Source: Planctomycetaceae bacterium (GTDB taxonomy: Bacteria; Planctomycetota; Planctomycetia; Pirellulales; Pirellulaceae). Taken from it: DNA of 64,000 nucleotides. The notes under the pieces were generated by a model. That model was not told where the DNA came from, searched no databases, and was given only the letters and a program-made list of their open reading frames with translations. Position numbers and translations under genes: made by a program. Below, piece by piece: positions 25,717-32,919 of this stretch (position 1 is the first letter of the stretch; each line of letters begins with the position of its first letter). The stretch lies in the NCBI GenBank assembly GCA_020638975.1, contig JACKHN010000017.1:74264-138263 (forward strand), given 5' to 3'.

Positions 25717-26121
25717 GTGAAACCAAACGAAGACACCCAGCACCTTCGGCTTCTCTCCATCTTTCACTACGTCGTGGCGGGAATGCTTGCGTTGATCTCG
25801 ATGTTCCCAATCATTCACCTCGCGATGGGAATCGCGATCGTAGCTGGTGCGTTCGATGATGTTGAAAAGGGTACGCCTCCGCCTGCATTCTTCGGTTGGA
25901 TATTTATCCTTCTGCCCGGAGCCTTCATACTCTGTGGGCTCACGATGGCAGTGTGCATCGCGATTGCCGGGCGACGACTGAACCAGAATCGCAGCTATAT
26001 GTTCTGTCTGGTCGTCGCGGGAATCGAGTGCATGTTCATGCCCGTAGGTACGGTGCTCGGGGTGTTTACGATCATCGTGTTGATGCGACCATCGGTCAAA
26101 GAAATGTTCGGCGTCGCCTAG
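25717..26121 (+). CDS. Membrane protein, hypothetical
   Basis: 134 residues from a GTG with AAAGG about 8 nt upstream. After a polar start (MKPNEDTQHLRLLSIFHYV) come three or four membrane helices (VVAGMLALISMFPIIHLAMG, GWIFILLPGAFILCGLTMAVCIA and YMFCLVVAGIECMFMPVGTVLGVFTIIVLM) and a short tail RPSVKEMFG. This type, in which HYV-AGM starts helix 1, recurs in planctomycetes and is of unknown function. Confidence 0.72.
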   Translation: MKPNEDTQHLRLLSIFHYVVAGMLALISMFPIIHLAMGIAIVAGAFDDVEKGTPPPAFFGWIFILLPGAFILCGLTMAVCIAIAGRRLNQNRSYMFCLVVAGIECMFMPVGTVLGVFTIIVLMRPSVKEMFGVA

Positions 26122-26144
26122 CCCTAGCGGTGCATCGAATCGAG

Positions 26145-26495
26145 ATGCTGCTTGCCTCGATAGTGACAGCGACGTCCTTTCTCTCCCAAGACGGACAACC
26201 GAATGTGTTGAATCCATACGAGTCACCCCAATCGGCGAGCGACGCAACTCCTGCGGAGCAATCCGATGCGTTTCAGCGTTCCGCTCTTCTTGTTCTTTGC
26301 TTCTCGGTTGCCGCGTTGCTGTGCTTGGTTGGACTCCTGCTGTGTTGTTATTCGGCTCTGGAGGCAAATACCGCTGAAAGTGAAGGGCAAGCTGCCATCG
26401 GAATCTGGGCGATTCTGAATGCTCCGGCTGCCGTTGCAATGGGGGTCGGCATTTACCGCAAACGACAAATGTATTCCGGACTTTATGATCGGTAG
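26145..26495 (+). CDS. Membrane protein with NPYESP motif, hypothetical
   Basis: 116 residues from the ATG at 26145. The leader contains NPYESPQSASDATP, the same planctomycete motif as in the RDD protein at 23225. Here a hydrophobic stretch (MLLASIVTATSFL) precedes it, so the true start could be later. Two helices follow (ALLVLCFSVAALLCLVGLLLCCYSAL and IGIWAILNAPAAVAMGVGIY). Function unknown. Confidence 0.62.
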   Translation: MLLASIVTATSFLSQDGQPNVLNPYESPQSASDATPAEQSDAFQRSALLVLCFSVAALLCLVGLLLCCYSALEANTAESEGQAAIGIWAILNAPAAVAMGVGIYRKRQMYSGLYDR

Positions 26496-26539
26496 CGGGT
26501 GCGGGATCGCCTTCTTCGTGAATTACTTCTGACACGAAT

Positions 26540-26669
26540 ATCTAACAAGCGAATTCAGTTGCAGACACCCTCGCTGATCGCAATGAACGGCGATTCGGAC
26601 GGCTTGCCGAGCCCGCTGCCATGCTTGCCGATCCAGTAGCAGCAAGGCGATAATTCCGGATCGTTGAGT
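26540..26669 (+). repeat. attC-like site 5, with both consensus cores
   Basis: ATCTAAC at 26540-26546 fits RYYYAAC and GTTGAGT at 26663-26669 fits GTTRRRY, 130 bp apart, within the length range of cassette sites. Inside, AAC-AAGC-GAATT (from 26544) is imperfectly complementary to AATTCCGGATCGTT before the 3' core. It lies between the NPYESP gene and the LRR gene. Candidate only. Confidence 0.4.
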
Positions 26670-26684
26670 CACCGTGCGTCGCTC

Positions 26685-27134
26685 ATGACGACACGTTATT
26701 ACAGGAAACATTGTTGGCCAGTGTGCCTCGCCTTGAACAATCGCGAAACAGCTCTCGAACACTTCCGCCGTTTGAAAGCTCACTTGTCGCTTCGCGAAGT
26801 GAACGGTAGGCGAGTCCTGGGCATTCAACTTCGCAATCGAGACGCATCTGATGCCGACCTACGCCACCTTTACGTGTTGCGTGATGAACTGGACGTGATC
26901 GGGCTTGAAGGCACGCGAATCACCGATGAGGGCCTGAATCACTTGCGTGGCCTGCCCATGCTGGACAATGTGGATTTGACGAATACGTCAATTTCCGACG
27001 CGGGTTTGGAGATTCTGGCGAAGATCGAGTCGCTGGAGTACATTCATCTTGCGAGTACAGCGGTTACCGCCGAAGGTGTCGCGAGGCTCGAAAACGCACT
27101 TCCGAAATGCGAAGTCGTTTGGGATGGAACGTGA
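26685..27134 (+). CDS. Leucine-rich-repeat protein, short
   Basis: 149 residues from the ATG at 26685. About four LRRs of the bacterial type: LRHLYVLRDELDVIGLEGTRITDEGLNHLRGLPMLDNVDLTNTSISDAGLEILAKIESLEYIHLASTAVTAEGVARLENALP shows the repeating L-x-x-L-x-L-x-x-T-x-I/V-T/S-D-x-G-L unit (quoted to show the repeat). No signal peptide; the upstream part (RETALEHFRRLKAHLSLREVNG) is helical. Probably a protein-binding module. Last gene before the IS66. Confidence 0.72.
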   Translation: MTTRYYRKHCWPVCLALNNRETALEHFRRLKAHLSLREVNGRRVLGIQLRNRDASDADLRHLYVLRDELDVIGLEGTRITDEGLNHLRGLPMLDNVDLTNTSISDAGLEILAKIESLEYIHLASTAVTAEGVARLENALPKCEVVWDGT

Positions 27135-27261
27135 CGAATTGTAAAGTCATAGCATGCTCGACGCCCTTTGACGTCGATGTGGGAATTCAATCCGCAAGTC
27201 GTTCGAGACGTTTCTGCACACATTGAGATTGGCGTAAGCGATGTTTGGGATTGGGATCTTT

Positions 27262-28780
27262 GTAACACATCAGCGGTCTGAAGTGGTTTTGGTTGGTAAG
27301 GGTGGTAGCTGTGCAGTTAGTAAGTATTGTTCAAGTGCGGTGATGATGGTGCGGATGGGGTCGTGGCCACGTTGTTTGAGAGTGCGGAAGACGCTCATCA
27401 GCACCGCTTGGCAGTCGGCTCCGCGCTGGCTGCGGTTGCCGTAGCTGTTCTTGCGAATGATGACCGCCGGACGAACGCATCGTTCGGCGTGATTGTTCTC
27501 GAAGGGAACATTGTCTTGATCGAGAAATGTGAACAAGTCGCTTTGATGTCGTCGCAGGCGTTTGATCAGCCGCTTGGCATGCGAGTTGTCCCACTCGGTG
27601 TCGATCAGCGACTGCAAGCGTGCAGTCACTCGCTCCCGTCGCGAGGCGTACGTTTCTTCCGGCAATTCCCCTTTCTGACGCCACAGCCGAATGGCATCGC
27701 CCAGAAGACGCCGCAGTTTTTTGGCGAACGCCGGCCAGTTCTGTCCAGGCGATTTGTATTTCTCGGTGTGCTCCAGTTCGCGCAGCAGATGCACCAGACA
27801 CGTTTGTCGCAGCGCGCAAGCAACCACATTGTAAGCGCCCCAAAAGTCGCTCACCAACGTACCGGAAAACTCTTCGATAAAAAACTTCGTCAGCGCCGGC
27901 GAGCCACGCGACCGATCGATCATGTAATACGTCAAATCGCCCGTGCAGAAACACCACAACCAGTACGTCTTTCCGTTGACTCGCCAACCGGTTTCGTCGG
28001 CGTGCAAGACAGCCGAATGCAGGGCTTGGCTTTGAATTTCTTCGTACCAGGCGAACAGAATCGCTTGCAACCGGCCCCACATATCGATCAGCCCACCTTC
28101 GCTGATCTTCATTTGCAGGTGAAAGTTGAAGACTTCCACAATCTGCGAGAGCGTGTTGCCCAGTGCGTAGTGCAGCCAAGCCGACAGCACCAGCACTCGG
28201 TTTCCCAGTTGGCAACCTGGCAAGGCGTCGACGACCGGAGGCTCGACCTTCTTCTTGCAGCGCGGACACCAGTCGCGATGAATCGTATGCTCGGTGACTT
28301 CCGGTTGCAGGTCGGGGATGTCTTCCGTGTAGCGAAGACGGGTTTCCGCACAGCGTTTCAAGCGACCGCCGCATTGGGGACAGTTGTCCGCTCGATGATC
28401 CGCCTGCCAATCGATGCGCTGTGGCTTTTCTCGCCGCGAGCCAAGATGACCCTGCTTCGCCCCCGGACGCTTTTTGCTGCGTCCCTTGACCGTCGGCTTT
28501 TCGTACACCGGTACCATGCCCGAAGGCGTACTGGGAGTCGTCAAAGGATTGCCTTTGGCTTGCGCCTCGGCAAGTTGCTTGGCCAGTTCCAACAGCGCAA
28601 AGACAACGGCCTCCTTGCCCTGGGAGAAAATCGCCTCGGCGTGCTCGCGAGTCAACTGCGAGCCAATCAAAACCTCGTGTGTCGTTGTTCCCATCGCACC
28701 CATGCCACATCACAGATGCTATGGTCATAACTTCATTCACCATTTTCACCTAGATCAACTTCACTCGGCTGAAGTGTTAC
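27262..28780 (-). mobile_element. IS66-family insertion sequence (tnpC only)
   Basis: Starts GTAACACATCAGCGG at 27262 and ends with the imperfect complement CTGAAGTGTTAC at 28780. The inverted repeats extend about 25 bp and begin with GTAAC, typical of IS66. The 8 bp next to each end differ (GGATCTTT, TTATTTTA), so no target duplication remains. Only the tnpC-type transposase is present; tnpA and tnpB are absent. Confidence 0.88.
27270..28703 (-). CDS. tnpC: IS66 family transposase
   Basis: 477 residues, uninterrupted. The N-terminal helical part is followed by a basic linker (GRSKKRPGAKQGHLG), a zinc-binding section (CPQCGGRLKRC ... WCPRCKKKV) and the DDE core: LHADETGWRVNGKTYWLW (Asp), TLVSDFWGAYN (Asp) and NNHAERCVRP (Glu). 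The C-terminal SVFRTLKQRGHDPIRTI is typical of IS66. It looks catalytically complete and is the only transposase in the window with an intact frame. The long ORFs on the opposite strand here are shadows. Confidence 0.95.
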   Translation of the reverse strand: MGAMGTTTHEVLIGSQLTREHAEAIFSQGKEAVVFALLELAKQLAEAQAKGNPLTTPSTPSGMVPVYEKPTVKGRSKKRPGAKQGHLGSRREKPQRIDWQADHRADNCPQCGGRLKRCAETRLRYTEDIPDLQPEVTEHTIHRDWCPRCKKKVEPPVVDALPGCQLGNRVLVLSAWLHYALGNTLSQIVEVFNFHLQMKISEGGLIDMWGRLQAILFAWYEEIQSQALHSAVLHADETGWRVNGKTYWLWCFCTGDLTYYMIDRSRGSPALTKFFIEEFSGTLVSDFWGAYNVVACALRQTCLVHLLRELEHTEKYKSPGQNWPAFAKKLRRLLGDAIRLWRQKGELPEETYASRRERVTARLQSLIDTEWDNSHAKRLIKRLRRHQSDLFTFLDQDNVPFENNHAERCVRPAVIIRKNSYGNRSQRGADCQAVLMSVFRTLKQRGHDPIRTIITALEQYLLTAQLPPLPTKTTSDR

Positions 28781-29116
28781 TTATTTTATTGGCGGACTTT
28801 GTTCAATCGAGTCGGCGGAACGACAAGATTTCCGCCCAAGGATTTTCATTTGTTGAAGTTGCACAAGATGTACGAAGGGCCTCCGAGCCCGTCGAATAAC
28901 GACTTAGATCCATCGACGGGCTCGGAGGCGCGTCGTACAAACCTCTCAGTTTGAAAAACTGAAAAGCCCTGGATTTCCGCCAGGAAAACTATCTTTGATC
29001 CGCCGACTCTCGCTACAATGAGCCGCGTACGAACTGCCCGCAGTAAACCTCAGAGCGGATCGCATTGGAGTGATTCACTTCGTATTTACCTTCCTTCTCA
29101 ACGTCCGGAGCGTTCC
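28781..29116. other. 336-bp non-coding stretch with long palindrome
   Basis: No gene seen between the IS66 end and the Tat-exported protein. It contains the 69-bp palindrome listed separately and then AT-richer DNA with the presumable promoter of the gene at 29117. The transition from accessory to conserved gene content falls here. Confidence 0.5.
28870..28938. repeat. 69-bp two-step palindrome
   Basis: CCTCCGAGCCCGTCG (28880-28894) is perfectly complementary to CGACGGGCTCGGAGG (28914-28928). An outer 6-bp step, GTACGA (28870-28875) and TCGTAC (28933-28938), lies across 4-nt internal bulges, and the loop is 19 nt. The predicted fold is a very stable hairpin or cruciform. There is no T-tract, so it is not a standard terminator; a dispersed REP-like element is more likely. 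Confidence 0.85.
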
Positions 29117-30676
29117 ATGATGCCATCGAATCGTCGCGAGTTTTTGTCTGACGTTGGTCGTGGGATGCTTGCCGCCGGCCTCGGTGCCTCGCTGGCGAAT
29201 GCCTTGGGGTTCTCGACGGCATTTGCGGTGGAGGGGTCGGATTCGATCCCGCTCGGTAAATACGAAAAGCTCGTTGAACTGATGCGGAACACGCCCGCCG
29301 AACAATTGCAACCCATGCTTGCCGCAAAGATCCTCAAAGGCGAGACCAACTTGAAACAACTCGTGGCAGCTGGCTCGCTGGCGAACGCCGTTACGTTTGG
29401 CGGCTGCGACTACGTTGGGTTTCACACAGCGATGGCCATGCTTCCCGCATTGGAAATGAGCGGCCAGTTGTCTGCCGCTCGTCAACCCCTGCCCGTGTTG
29501 AAAGTCTTATATCGCAACGCACAACAGATCCAGAACGTTGGCGGCGCATCCACGACAACTCTGCACGAGTTAGACGCGTTAGAGGCCGCCGAACATGCGC
29601 CGGAATCGGATCTCGGCGAGCAGATTCGCGATGCCTGCCGCAACATTGATGTCGATAAGGGTGAAAAGTTGCTGGCCACCGTCGGCGATTCGCCGCTCGA
29701 AGCGTTTAACGCCTTGCAACCAGCGATGCAGGACGACCTCAACGTTCACCGCTTTGTCTTTGCTCATCGCACGTACGGTTTGGTCGGACTGTTGGGCAAA
29801 GAGTATTCGTACTCGTTGCTTCGTCAGTGTGTACGGTTCTGTGCCAATCACGAGCAGTCACGGATCGAGCACAAACAGCCCGAGTCGCCGATTCGCGTTC
29901 TCGTGCCGAAGTTGCTCGATCAGTACAAGCTGGTGGGAAAGAAGCTTGGAACTCGTGATCCTGGCGATGCCGCCGTCGATGAGTTGAGTCAGGTCATCTA
30001 CCGCAGTTCACGGGAACAAGCCGCCGAGGCAGTTGCCGCGGCACTGGCCGAGGGTATTGATCCCGAAGTGGTTGGCGAGGCGATCTCGCTGGCTTCGAAC
30101 TTGTACGTGCTTCGCCAGGGAGCAGATAAATGGCGGACGCACGGTGATTCGGCGGGTGTCCACTCCTCGGATGCAACGAATGCTTGGCGGAATATGGCTC
30201 GCGTGGCTGAAACGCGACACGCGGTTTCGGGGCTCATCGTTGCGGCTTATCACGCCGGTATTCAGTCGGCTCCCTTTGAAACGCCCCCGTATCCAACTGA
30301 CGAACATCGCTCGCTCGTCAAGGTCACCGACGCAACGGAATTGCTGGCGGAAACGGAAGATGCGATCCGGCACAACGATCAAGGCCGCGCCGCCGCCGCC
30401 ATTCAGATTTACGGCGAGCGCGGCTACGCGGTCGAACCGGTCTACGAGCTGATGTTGAAATACGCAGTCAGCGAGGATGGCCGTTTGCATGGCGAGAAGT
30501 ACTACCAGACAGTGCGCGAGGAGTATCGCACCATTCGTCCAGCTTTCCGCTGGCGTCAGATCGTCGGTCTTGCTCGCGTGACAACGAGCGCCTATGGCTA
30601 TAACCGCGAAGATGAACACGGCTTCCGCGCCGCCGGATATGAAGATGCATGCAAGCTGCTTGGCGTCGAAGCCTAA
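29117..30676 (+). CDS. Tat-exported protein of unknown function
   Basis: 519 residues from the ATG at 29117; upstream in-frame starts would bury the signal. The N-terminus is a twin-arginine signal (NRREFLSDVGRGMLAAGLGASLANALG), so the protein is folded, possibly with a cofactor, before export. The mature part is mainly helical with many His (HTAMAMLPALEMS, HRFVFAHRTYGLVGLLGKEY, ETRHAVSGLIVAAYHAG, EKYYQTVREEYRTIRPAFRWRQIVGLARVTTSAYG). It probably binds a metal or haem, but I cannot name a family. It looks like a monocistronic gene; palindrome 30709-30762 lies just behind it. Confidence 0.75.
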   Translation: MMPSNRREFLSDVGRGMLAAGLGASLANALGFSTAFAVEGSDSIPLGKYEKLVELMRNTPAEQLQPMLAAKILKGETNLKQLVAAGSLANAVTFGGCDYVGFHTAMAMLPALEMSGQLSAARQPLPVLKVLYRNAQQIQNVGGASTTTLHELDALEAAEHAPESDLGEQIRDACRNIDVDKGEKLLATVGDSPLEAFNALQPAMQDDLNVHRFVFAHRTYGLVGLLGKEYSYSLLRQCVRFCANHEQSRIEHKQPESPIRVLVPKLLDQYKLVGKKLGTRDPGDAAVDELSQVIYRSSREQAAEAVAAALAEGIDPEVVGEAISLASNLYVLRQGADKWRTHGDSAGVHSSDATNAWRNMARVAETRHAVSGLIVAAYHAGIQSAPFETPPYPTDEHRSLVKVTDATELLAETEDAIRHNDQGRAAAAIQIYGERGYAVEPVYELMLKYAVSEDGRLHGEKYYQTVREEYRTIRPAFRWRQIVGLARVTTSAYGYNREDEHGFRAAGYEDACKLLGVEA

Positions 30677-30708
30677 GGATCGGCCCGACAACAACTTCTT
30701 ACTTTTGT

Positions 30709-30762
30709 GTAGGGTCCGCTGTACGGACCTCAGGGGTTCCTGGTCCGCACAGCGGACACTAC
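30709..30762. repeat. 54-bp palindrome behind the Tat-protein gene
   Basis: The left arm 30709-30729 (GTAGGGTCCGCTGT...) and right arm 30742-30762 (...ACAGCGGACACTAC) are complementary at 19 of 21 positions with a 12-nt loop. It sits between convergent gene ends (30676 and 30812) and could act as a bidirectional terminator, though no T-run follows. It may also be a dispersed intergenic repeat. Confidence 0.8.
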
Positions 30763-30811
30763 GCCTGAAATGCCGACGTAAGTGAGTGCGTGGACAGACT
30801 CCAGACGGTAT

Positions 30812-31600
30812 CTAGCAACGTGTGCCAGCCCCGTGCTCGTTCAACTCGCGAAGGCCCTGTCGCAGTGCCGACTGATAGATCCAAAGATCACCGCCGTAAG
30901 CAATCATACGGAAGCCTTGATCAAGCAGCCCTTTGCCACTAGCAACATCGCCTGCCATGAAGCCCGGGATTTTGTTGTGCTTCTTGCATGCCGCCAATAC
31001 GGTTTCCAGAGCTTCCTTGAATTGAGGATGATCAAACTGGCCGGGGATTCCAAGCGAATTGGTTAGATCGAAATGGCCGATCCAGAGCACGTCGATGCCG
31101 TCGATTGCCGCGATCGCTTCCGACTTCGCCACTCCCGCAGCCGTTTCGATTTGAGCAATCAAGATTGTTTCGCTGTTGGCCGACTCGATCTTCTCGACGA
31201 TGTCACCGCCGGTGTAATCGTCGTGTGAGACACCAAACGCCGCACCGCGCCGTCCGACAGGCGGATACTTGGCCGAGTTGACGATTTGCTGAGCCTGCTC
31301 AACCGACTCGACCATTGGCACCATGATCCCAGCGGCTCCCATGTCGAGCACGCGGGCAATGAAGTGATACTCTGTCGCCGGGATGCGAACCAACGCCGGC
31401 ATGATGGTCGATCGCGAGGTCGCGATGAGCATACGAATCGTCTCGACGCTCCAGCCGGTGTGCTCCATGTCGAACACCGCGAACTCGGCACCCGCCTCCG
31501 CCGCAAGCCGGGCGATGCCTGTCGAATCAAATTCAAACATAAACGTGCCGATCGACACCCCGCCGGATTGCAGCTTGCTCTTGACGTGATTGGGTTTCAT
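30812..31600 (-). CDS. HpcH/HpaI family aldolase
   Basis: 262 residues from the ATG at 31600; an upstream extension overlaps the preceding gene and is not used. Family pattern: SIGTFMFEFDSTGIARLAAEAGAEFAVFDMEHTGWS (acidic substrate loop), PALVRIPATEYHFIARVLDMGAAGIMVPMVES, KYPPVGRRGAAFGVSHDDY, LIAQIETAAGVA (metal-binding Glu) and WIGHFDLTNSLGIPGQFDHP (metal-binding Asp). Members cleave 2-keto-3-deoxy or 4-hydroxy-2-oxo acids into pyruvate and an aldehyde with Mg or Mn. It starts 40 bp after the D-2-hydroxyacid dehydrogenase, so the pair probably forms a small catabolic operon for a sugar-acid-like compound. Confidence 0.88.
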   Translation of the reverse strand: MKPNHVKSKLQSGGVSIGTFMFEFDSTGIARLAAEAGAEFAVFDMEHTGWSVETIRMLIATSRSTIMPALVRIPATEYHFIARVLDMGAAGIMVPMVESVEQAQQIVNSAKYPPVGRRGAAFGVSHDDYTGGDIVEKIESANSETILIAQIETAAGVAKSEAIAAIDGIDVLWIGHFDLTNSLGIPGQFDHPQFKEALETVLAACKKHNKIPGFMAGDVASGKGLLDQGFRMIAYGGDLWIYQSALRQGLRELNEHGAGTRC

Positions 31601-31640
31601 AGGAGTTCCGTTGCAAATAGGAGTGCGATGCTGTTTCTCG

Positions 31641-32672
31641 TTAAGCGAATCTCGACAACTTTTCTCGCATGGTGAGGAGTTGCAGTGCTTCACGGTTCAC
31701 CACATGTTTCGGTTCACGACCGTGAGCCACATCGAGAATGCTCTGACAGGCAGCTCGACCGTTGCCGAGAAACAACTCGTCGGTCCAGCAGATCGCGTGT
31801 GGCGCGAGAATTACGTTATCGAGTGCCAGCAGCGGATCGAGCGGATCGATCGGCTCGTGTTCAAACACGTCCAGCGCTGCACCGGCGATTAGCCCCTGCT
31901 TTAATACATGAGTCAACGCAGCTTGATCAACGATCGGACCACGTGCCACATTGATCAAATAAGCCGTTGGCTTCATCTTTGCGAGCCGTTCTGCATTGAG
32001 CAAATGACGCGTGCTGTCTGTCAGCGCACAGCTCACGCAGACGAAATCGGATTGAGCAAGCAACTCGTCTAAGCCCGTCAATTCGGCACCAACTCCCGCA
32101 GCAGCCGCCTCGGTCGCATAGGGATCGAACGCGAGGTAACGCATCTCGAACGGACGAGCCATCGTGAGAATCTCACGACCGATGTTGCCAAGCCCAATCA
32201 ATCCGAACGTTCGATCGGTCAGGCCCATCCCCATGTGATCGAGCTTCTCGGCCCAACGTCCCTCGCGGGTAAGACGATCCTTGATTAACAGCTTATGCGA
32301 TAACGCCAGAAGAAAGGTGATCGCACTGACGGCAACCGGTCGCCGCACACCATCAGGAGTGATCGTGAGCAGAACGTCGTTGTTGGTGCATGCGGCCACG
32401 TCAACATTGTCGTAGCCCACGCCGAAACGGGCGATGACCGACAGTCGCCTGCAGCCGCTTAGTGTCGCAGCGGTCACTTGTGGCGCAAGAACCAGCAACG
32501 CATCGTACTGGTCGGCGAGTTCGCGCGGCATCTCCGTCACGTTTTCGGGAAGGAACTCCCATTCGATCTGTGGGTCGTCGTCCAACAGATTCAGCCCGAT
32601 GTCACCGAATCCGAGAGAACCATCGGCCTTCAGGAAATCACGAGTCAGCCCGACGCGGAACTTGGTTTTCAT
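31641..32672 (-). CDS. D-isomer-specific 2-hydroxyacid dehydrogenase
   Basis: 343 residues. The Rossmann signature GLIGLGNIGREI is followed by FDPYA (NAD-type acidic residue). The catalytic triad is visible as Arg in NVARGPIVD, Glu in DVFEHEP and His in LAPHAICWT. The N-terminal half (ARFGVGYDNVD) is typical of glycerate/phosphoglycerate dehydrogenase-like members. It interconverts a 2-hydroxyacid and 2-ketoacid with NAD(H). First gene of the unit with the HpcH/HpaI aldolase; divergent from the sulfatase (247-bp promoter gap 32673-32919). The exact substrate cannot be deduced. Confidence 0.87.
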   Translation of the reverse strand: MKTKFRVGLTRDFLKADGSLGFGDIGLNLLDDDPQIEWEFLPENVTEMPRELADQYDALLVLAPQVTAATLSGCRRLSVIARFGVGYDNVDVAACTNNDVLLTITPDGVRRPVAVSAITFLLALSHKLLIKDRLTREGRWAEKLDHMGMGLTDRTFGLIGLGNIGREILTMARPFEMRYLAFDPYATEAAAAGVGAELTGLDELLAQSDFVCVSCALTDSTRHLLNAERLAKMKPTAYLINVARGPIVDQAALTHVLKQGLIAGAALDVFEHEPIDPLDPLLALDNVILAPHAICWTDELFLGNGRAACQSILDVAHGREPKHVVNREALQLLTMREKLSRFA

Positions 32673-32919
32673 CGTTTCGGTTGCCGGTGAGAGCGCAGAA
32701 TGGCGGAGTTGGATTCGAGTTCAGTACGAAGTGTCAACGTGACGTCGAGAAGAAGTGCGAGATTCTACTGAGATCTCACGAGATGTCAACGACTTTTGCG
32801 AGTTCCCGATGAAGGCATGGAAACCGCGCAACGTGAAGTCCCATCCTTCAATGCAAGTGGTATAACCTACAGATCGCAGTTCTGCTCGCCGCAATCACGA
32901 AGTTGTAGGGGTCTCCAGC

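Noticed and set aside
27327..28749. Two long ORFs (about 470 codons) overlapping the IS66 transposase
   Set aside because: They have low-complexity, Arg-rich or otherwise unnatural composition, while the IS66 frame matches its family over the full length.
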